From Plasmopara viticola (Eukaryota; Oomycota; Peronosporomycetes; Peronosporales; Peronosporaceae): 64,000 nucleotides of DNA. A program made the position numbers and the translations under genes. Positions 57,612 through 64,000 of this stretch are shown piece after piece. The notes beneath the pieces were generated by a model. It saw only the letters and a list, made by a program, of their open reading frames with translations, searched no databases and was not told where the DNA came from. The stretch covers positions 2,579,608 to 2,643,607 of the forward strand of contig MBPM02000002.1 of the NCBI GenBank assembly GCA_001695595.3, given 5' to 3'. Every line of letters starts with the position of its first letter. Positions within the stretch are counted from its first letter, which is position 1.

Positions 57612-57882
57612 TGGGCACTCGATGGTAGAAAGCAAAGTGAATATATTTAAAAGGTCTTTAATTCGCAACTACTTGCTACCTCTAAGCCAATCATTAATAT
57701 AAGCCAATCAGAACGACTTGCTATCCGGACGTAATCATTTTCCCATCCGAGCGCAATCATCTGCGCACGCCTGTACACCCGCCTAGCCATGACGTCACTG
57801 TTGCTTGGTCGCAACGTTGACCGGAATCGAACGGGTAGCTTACCGGTAAATTACGGCTAGTCGAGGCATCGTATCTTCAACA
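57612..57882 (-). repeat. Copia 3' LTR
   Basis: Read on the minus strand it opens TGTTGAAGATACGATGCC and closes GTGCCCA. It aligns over its length to the 5' LTR, with about 12 bp extra near CATGACGTCA (57790-57800). Substitutions and small indels between the LTRs indicate an old insertion. Confidence 0.88.
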
Positions 57883-58033
57883 CTCCCACTTGACACGTCA
57901 GCACTTAGAGACTTGATGCTCAGCTTGTTCCGAAGGGTTGAAACTGGACAGCAGTGTTTGGCTTAATCACGATATCAGCAAGCATGTCGTGCGTCGGACA
58001 ATATAGCACCATGACTTGATCGTCTTCTACTTT

Positions 58034-58252
58034 CTAACGCACGAAGGGGTAGCGGATGTCGATATGCTTGGTGCGCCTGTGAAATTCAGGATTCTTGGCC
58101 AACACGATGGAACCTTGATTGTCCTTGTAGATCTTCACCGCTTCGTTTTCCACCATCTCGCCAAGCTCGCATAGCAACACCTTGAGCCATACTGCCTCTT
58201 GAATTGCTTTCAAAAGCGCCATGTACTCAGCCTCTGTCGACGATAGCGCCAC
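58034..58252 (-). pseudogene. Copia RNase H domain
   Basis: MALSSTEAEYMALLKAIQEA, VWLKVLLCELG, IYKDNQGSIVLAKNPEFHRR and TKHIDIRYPFVR. The SSTEAEY, KDNQG and HxRTKHIDIRYHF-type motifs are diagnostic of the copia C-terminus (the last His of the motif is Pro here). The frame immediately upstream is broken. Confidence 0.9.
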
Positions 58253-58390
58253 CGTTTGCTGTTTCTTGCTCTCTCAGCTGACACACCCTCCGCTCATCAT
58301 GCATGCATAGCCACTTGTTCTTCGTCTTGATCCGGAATCCCCGGCCGAGTCCGCATCCGAGTATCCTTGGAAACCTTTATCGTATCTTGC

Positions 58391-59240
58391 TCAAAACTCG
58401 ATACTGTGCGTCTTTGTGCCTCGGATGAAGCGAAAGATCCTTTTGAGAGCTTGCCAATGTGTCGGGCACGGGTCCGCAGCAATTTGGCTAAGCACTCCCA
58501 CTGCTGCAAGGTCCGAACGTGTGCCGATCATAAGATAGATGAGGCAGCCCACAACGTTCCGGTACGGCACACCCGCCATTGTCACATCGTGTTTGCAACC
58601 ACCTTCACCCATTGACTTGGTCAGCTTGAGGACTACATCTTGTGGCGCCCGTACGGACGTGCTGTTGTCCATCTTGAATTTCTGATGGATGTCGTCCGTA
58701 AACTTGGTCTGTTGCATCATGACTGTCCCTCTATCAGTGTCTTGCATAATCTTCATTCCAAGAATAGCTGAGCTTGCCCATGTCGGCCATTTCGAAATGT
58801 TTACTGAGCACTCGCTTGGTATCTCGGAGCATCTTGTCGCAGCTGCCTGCGAGAATCGAGTCGTCGACGTAAAGCGTGACACAAATCATGTCTTGACCGT
58901 CACGTTTTATATAGACGCAGTGGTCTGACTCGCACTTCTTGAAGTCCAGTACAAGCATGAAATCGTCGATTGTCTTGTTCCACATTCGGGGCGACTGCTT
59001 ATGTCCATACAATGTTCGCTGAAGGTTGCACACATAGTCCGGGTGAATGTCGTTGCTGAATCCATCCGGCTGCACCATGTAGATGTCCTCATCAAGCAAA
59101 CTATTGAGGAAAGCCGTTTACACATCCATCTGATAAAAGATAAGACTGTGCTTGGCCGCCAAATTGAGCAACATCCTGATCAGAGTAAACTTGGCAACGG
59201 GCACAAAGGTCTCCTCGTAGCCAATGTCATGCTTTTGTGA
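58391..59240 (-). pseudogene. Copia reverse transcriptase
   Basis: YMVQPDGFSNDIHPDYVCNL, RTLYGHKQSPRMWNKTIDDF, CESDHCVYIKRDGQDMICVT followed by LYVDDSILAGS carry the YVDD catalytic box. After a frame change comes LGMKIMQDTDRGTVMMQQTK through YRNVVGCLIYLMIGTRSDLA. A TAA interrupts the start of the domain just after MDV. Near 58740 a shift separates the palm from the thumb. Confidence 0.9.
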
Positions 59241-59325
59241 AAAGCCTTTTGCCACCAAACATCGCCGACTTGAACGTGGTCGGCATTTCTCTCACTGGAT
59301 CAACGACAAAAGCAGCCCCGAAGTC

Positions 59326-60720
59326 TTATGCCGTCACAAACATCTCATCCAGCGACTGATACCGGCTGGAGCACTTGGGTCGTGTAATGTCTGCAGCTTG
59401 CTCTAGCGACTGAGTCTGTTGATGTCGCTTGCTGCCTTTCTCAAACCCATTGTCTAGAGTCGTCTCTTCATTTTCGTAGTCGGTGTCATCGGGCTGCGAA
59501 GAATCATCACTTATTTTATCATCTAGAACAACTACTTCACTCTTGACCTTCTGTCTTCCGCCATCAAAAATGTCCTCCATAAATTGTGCATAGCGGCCAA
59601 CCAACAAACGACCGCTATCCACTTCTTGAAAACGGTACGCCTTTCTATGCTCTGAATATCCGACAGCGTACTGATCGAGCGTCCAACTTGGATCGCTTTT
59701 CTTTTGGAACTTGAACGTACGCATGGCAGCCGAATATTTTGAGATTCACTAGCAGTGATTTCTTGCCTGTTTAAACTTTGTGCGGCGACTTGTCGTGATT
59801 GGCAACACGCGTTGGACACCGATTCCGAAAAAGTGTGGCTGTCATCACTGCTTCACCCTAGTATGACTAGGATAAGCCAGCATTTTTCATCATGCAGCGG
59901 GCAATTCCACAAGCGTACTATTCGTCCGTTTGGCTATCCCATTCAGCTGAGGAGTGTACGAGAGCGTAAAGTTTTGGATAATGCTACGTTTTGCACAGAA
60001 CTTGGTCATTGCACCAAAAATATATTCGCCACCATCGTCACATCGAATTGTCTTGACACGCTTGTTTGTCTGTGTCTTGGTCAATGCAACGAATTTGACA
60101 AACTCGTTGGCCACCTCAAGTCTTCTTTTCAGCATAAAAAAATATGCAAAAAGGCGGTTTTTCGTCCATAAATGTGACGAAATAGCGCTTGCCGCCGAAA
60201 GTTGGTGTTTGCATCGGCCCACAAACGTCACTGTGTATGGCTTCCAGCACTTCTTTGAAGCGACTTGGGGATGACTTCATCAAGCTCACCATTGTCTGTT
60301 TACCGAGCGCGCAACCGTTGCAGAGCTCCCACTGGCTCACCGAAGTCAAATCGATTCCAGTGCCATAGCCATTTTGATAATACCAAAAAGGCCAGCATGG
60401 CCAAAGTGGTCAAGTTGAAGGTGCCAGAGGTACGAATTCGTGTCCCCATGGCATCCCGACGGACTCGCCACATTTTCCCCGTGCGTTAGAGTTGGCTTCA
60501 TGCACAACTTAAACAAAACTTTACCTTCTCGGGAGCCAATTTTTCCAACGAATGTTCTTTGCTTGCGCGTGTTCCCTTCGCCTTCAAACGTTACCGGGCT
60601 GACATCCTTAGTAAATCTGCCAACGGAAAACAAATTGCACGAAAGCTTGAGGATATGTAACACGTTCGCAAGCAAACCTTTCTTCATCCCACGCGGAGTT
60701 GTCATAGGCATGACAGTGTC
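59326..60720 (-). pseudogene. Copia integrase and linker
   Basis: NSYLWHLQLDHFGHAGLFGI (gag-pre-integrase zinc region) is followed by CNGCALGKQTMVSLMKSSPS, the core start EAIHSDVCGPMQTPTFGGKR, IRCDDGGEYIFGAMTKFCAK and YTPQLNGIAKRTNSTLVE. The C-terminal linker YSEHRKAYRFQEVDSGRLLV then runs to 59326. The D-D-E order is recognisable (SDVCGP, CDDGGEY, NGIAKRTN with Glu replaced by Lys in the usual GxAER). Frames change at about 60116 and 59890. Confidence 0.85.
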
Positions 60721-60751
60721 ACCCGGACCAACTGCTTAAACGACACCGTCG

Positions 60752-61740
60752 TCAGCAAGATGCACGTCCACTGGGAAAATAATTGTAGTCATGCATGTTA
60801 TTTTTGGAGTACGTCATGTGATGCGTTGCACTCGAGTCAATCAGCCACACGCAGCTATCCTTAGCGTCGACAACAGCCGAAAATAGGAAATGTCTTCTCC
60901 AAGCTGCGTGATGTTCGCAGGCTGCGGTCGCTGCCGCTCCGCTTTTTCGCGAGTCCTTACAAGACACTTGGCGATCCAATGCCTGCTTTCACCGCAATAA
61001 TGACAGACCGTTTTGGCCTTCATCGGTGGTTGACGACCCTTACGCCGTCCGTTGTCGCTTGACATAAACGCTTGACCTTGCGTGTGCGTTGCTCCATCGA
61101 CGTCACCACCTTGTTCCCTGCGCTTCATGTCCTCGTGTGGTAGTCGAGACGTTACGAGCTCCCACGTCAGCAAATCTGATCGATACTCCAATGCCGTAAT
61201 CAGAGACACAAACGAGTTGTTTTAACTAGCCAGAAGCGTCATGATCAAGTCGTCTTCGCTGACCGGAGCTTCGACCGCATCGAGCTGTTCCGCCAGCGTC
61301 TTGATCTTGTTAATTTGCCCCAACATGTCATCACCTTCTCTCATCATTAACATGAAGAAGCGTCGACGAAGAAAGAGCTTATCGGCCAAAATCCTCTTCT
61401 CGAAATGCAACGTCAGACGCGACCATGCATCATGCCCACCATCAGCCGACCGGACCAATGGCAGTTGCAAATCTTCCATCGCAAGACAGATGATCGCCAT
61501 GCCTTGTGCGATTTTCTCCTAAAAGCGACTTGGTCCAGCGTGGTGAGGCAGCGCTCAAGCTTGACTTCCTCGGAAACGACCTTCCACAGATCGCGTTCCT
61601 CGAGCACCATCCGCATCTTGAACTTCCATGTGTGAAATTTGGCTCCATCGAATATGTTGATTCGACTGGAGGAAGGGATGTCTATTGCGAAGGCAGAGCC
61701 GGGAGCAGAGGTTGCAGGGCTTGGACGCATCACCTAGGTT
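60752..61740 (-). pseudogene. Copia gag and protease
   Basis: Gag: INIFDGAKFHTWKFKMRMVL, LRRRFFMLMMREGDDMLGQI, then a CCHC knuckle CHYCGESRHWIAKC (about 60960-61010). Protease: SCVWLIDSSATHHMT near 60840, the DSGATxHM active site with Gly changed to Ser. Frames break at about 61500 and 61220. The DSSAT change alone would probably weaken the enzyme. Confidence 0.85.
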
Positions 61741-61751
61741 AAAGGTCAAAG

Positions 61752-62010
61752 TGAGCACTAGATGGTAGATTGTCAAGTGAATATTTATATAAGGTTCTAA
61801 GTGTGCTACTACTTGCTACCTCTTAACCCCGTATTATTTGGAGCTAATAACGACTTACCGTCCGAGCGTAATCATATTCCCATCCGGGCGCAACCATCCT
61901 GCGTGCACCTGTACACACGACGCCTCTGTTGCTTGGTCGCAACGTTGACCGGAATCGAACCGGTAGCTTACCGGTACATTACTGCTAGTCGAGGCGTCGT
62001 ATCTTCAACA
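61752..62010 (-). repeat. Copia 5' LTR with tRNA-like start
   Basis: 259 bp, TG...CA on the minus strand. Positions 61951-61961 contain, in reverse, GGTTCGATTCC, an exact RNA polymerase III B-box. It is embedded in a T-arm-like hairpin (ACCGG-TTCGATT-CCGGT), and the first bases TGTTGA can pair with TCAACG beyond it. The 3' LTR has the same segment with one mismatch in the box. Confidence 0.85.
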
Positions 62011-64000
62011 GTTTTTTTCACAGAAATAAAGCAATCGAATCACATGTACACCACATCTGCAGCGACGCTTCCATCAGTGGAGCGGTGCTTGTTAAGCTTG
62101 TGGATCCTTGTATGGCGGAGAAACCACAGCAAAGAGCTCGTCAATGAGCAACTATCAGTAGATTTGGTCAATAGATACCTTGAGCACAAATTTACTATCG
62201 ATAAAAAGCTTTTCAAAATCGCTCACTAAACGCAACCGCGATAAAATCGCGCAGTATTTAATAAACCAACCATTGCGCATTCGAAAACTTCTCGATCACG
62301 TTAAAAGATGTAAAAATTACCTGAACTAAAATCGTTTTGACGCAAGTCACATCTCACTAAGGATTCTTCATCACCTATATTGAGGTAGCGAATAGTGCAT
62401 TTGTTACCGTCGGTTCAAGTCAGTGTTACTTGGTTGTATAAACTACTTCGTATCAGACTTTAGCAAATGCAAAAAAATTGTAGCAGCAACAAAAATTAAA
62501 GTGGTCAAAGTTGTCGTCTTACATGTCAAAAGCGCTTCGCATTTCTCCGTGCTTGCCTAGCTGTCTTGTAATTGTCGCTAGTGTCCTCAGCATAGACTCT
62601 ATATGTACACATTATAAGTTGCTATCCTTTCGTGGGCGTCGTCCATACAGCCGCTCCTTCTCTAGTTTGACGAGCAATTACTACAGCAATCATTGCCATC
62701 CTTGCTCTTTTGACCAAAAACCTTTTTTTGTAAGTCGCTGTGTCACTTACTGATTGACCTAATTAGAACGAGTCTAAACGAGCCAATCTTTGCACGAGCA
62801 TCAGAAGCAGCAAATGGACCTTCATAGTTCAATTATATCTTTTTAAAACACGCTTGGTTCGATCGAAGATGGAAAGTGCTGGCTTGAGCTCGACCACGAC
62901 AGACAAGAGGATACAACTGCTGAGTCAGCCGATCAGCCAACCAACAGCTTGACGTCGAGTAAAGAAAGTGATTCGATCTTTTAAGCCACTTATGTTGTAG
63001 GGCAGCCGACCGGTCATGACGCACTTGTGACTTGCGATCACTTCGTCTTGATGTCTTAAGAAAAAATACACAATGCAGTCAGAAACTTGAGGGGAAGTGT
63101 GCAATAAATGCAGTGTGAAAGTGAATTTTATCACACAAATTTGCCATCGTCAATCTTTGTACACAGCATCTATTCATCAAAGTCTAATGTTTAACATAGC
63201 CGCCGTGATGAAGTCATTGTACTCAACCAGTTGATCCTGGGAGACCATAGCCACTTCTTAAGCGGCTCCGTGGAGACATACGAAGGCAATGTACGTCCAT
63301 GCCCATTTTCTGGTCCGTCTACCGTGGATTAATTTTTCCTCGGTTTTATCCCCAGTTATATCATATTCAACGAGTTTTCACGTTTGACTTATTAGCAGAT
63401 ACATCAGATGCGTTTCACTCGCGCAGCAAGTAAACCGTCAAGCCACAGGACTCGTTGTTGTCCCTACGGACTGCAACACAGTCGCCCCATTAAGTCATTG
63501 ACTAGGTATCCAGCAAGTTATGAAATATCCGAATTCTAAAGCATCTGAAATTCTTATCTTACTTTCTTTGAGATATTTGCTTTAGCATATGGCTATGCCG
63601 ATGCATGCTATTTTTTTGGAATCGTTACGATACTCGATTAGTTTTCCGTTTAATACCTATAGGTTGTCAAAGAGAACCTTTATTCATGCTTTATCGGCCC
63701 ATGGTCGGCTGTGGCTAAAGCAAGTTGTAAATAGAGAGCAAAGACGCAAACGTAGTTTTACTGCAAGATCATTTATGATCAAGTGTTTGCTTTTGTACAC
63801 AGGACTTAGAGGCTTTGTTAAGAAATATAAGCATAGGTTCGACGAACACCGTTTTTGTATTTCAAAAGGTAAGGTCCATCACCATCGAATACTGACATTG
63901 ACATTGAAGTATATATCGACATTAAATTCATTTTGGACGCTATCGACACCAAATCTGCCTTTGGCTGGCTCTAACTGAAGCTACCAAGAACGAATGCTGC
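62011..64000. other. No gene recognised
   Basis: Short frames only. The 129-codon frame at 63589-63978 has basic, Phe-rich composition but no known family. Nothing else is supportable. Confidence 0.4.

Larger units (their letters stand above)
57612..62010 (-). mobile_element. Ty1/copia LTR retrotransposon, inactive
   Basis: A 4.4 kb element on the minus strand with two LTRs and gag, protease, integrase, RT and RNase H in copia order. Many frameshifts and stops (one TAA at 59118-59120 right after the RT MDV box) make it inactive. No 5 bp target duplication is evident at the outer borders, so LTR edges may be off or the flanks rearranged. Confidence 0.88.

Noticed and set aside
61940..62010. 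tRNA gene on the minus strand
   Set aside because: B-box and T-arm look real, but D-arm and anticodon arm do not fold properly and the segment is an LTR start present in both LTRs. Treated as tRNA-like LTR module instead.
63222..63262. Resemblance to the 5' end of 18S rRNA (TTGATCCTG)
   Set aside because: Only about nine bases match; the following sequence does not continue as rRNA.
1..64000. RXLR/CRN effector genes, CRISPR arrays, prokaryotic operons
   Set aside because: No signal peptide followed by RXLR-EER or LFLAK motifs was found, and there is no spaced short-repeat array; splice sites and protein families show the DNA is eukaryotic.

Overview
The window looks like nuclear DNA of an oomycete, most likely Peronosporales. 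The intact genes are compact, sit 50-180 bp apart, and are interrupted by short (47-80 nt) GT-AG introns. Two protein families point to a stramenopile that still builds flagellated zoospores or keeps that ancestry: a BBSome subunit (BBS4) and a sphingomyelin-synthase-type enzyme. Species cannot be fixed from the sequence alone.

Two gene islands lie in a sea of decayed repeats. Island 1 (about 5.1-13.4 kb) holds a seven-helix membrane protein, COX19 and a GNAT acetyltransferase (divergent, 81 bp between starts), a five-exon sphingomyelin-synthase-like gene, a small membrane protein, and a five-exon conserved protein of unknown role. Island 2 (about 37.9-45.8 kb) holds a gene with several frame breaks, an ER-type DnaJ (ERdj3/Scj1 class) with a one-base lesion in a G run, endonuclease V, an unknown protein, a possible two-exon small gene, BBS4 and a Golgin A7/ERF4-type protein. 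BBS4 and the last gene share an 88 bp divergent promoter region.

The rest is mobile-element wreckage. Ty3/gypsy pol remnants lie at 13.5-14.7 kb, 21.2-22.8 kb (minus) with a plus-strand piece at 22.9-23.2 kb, and 28.6-31.6 kb. A degenerate LINE occupies about 46.9-52.7 kb (gag-like ORF1, APE endonuclease, RT, C-terminal zinc region). A Mutator-like element with recognisable long TIRs spans 53.84-56.48 kb. A Ty1/copia element on the minus strand with both LTRs spans 57.61-62.01 kb; its LTRs carry a Pol III B-box-like, tRNA-like segment.

The most unusual structure is at 23.5-25.7 kb. A short TIR transposon carries a fragment of a coiled-coil gene, is flanked by TTA repeats, and lies head-to-head with a second copy. 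Together they form an inverted repeat with arms of nearly 1 kb, capable of producing a long hairpin RNA. A second unexplained pattern is a set of four diverged units, 1.0-1.4 kb apart, at 16.8-20.8 kb. Coding exon models below were built by eye from reading-frame continuity and splice sites.
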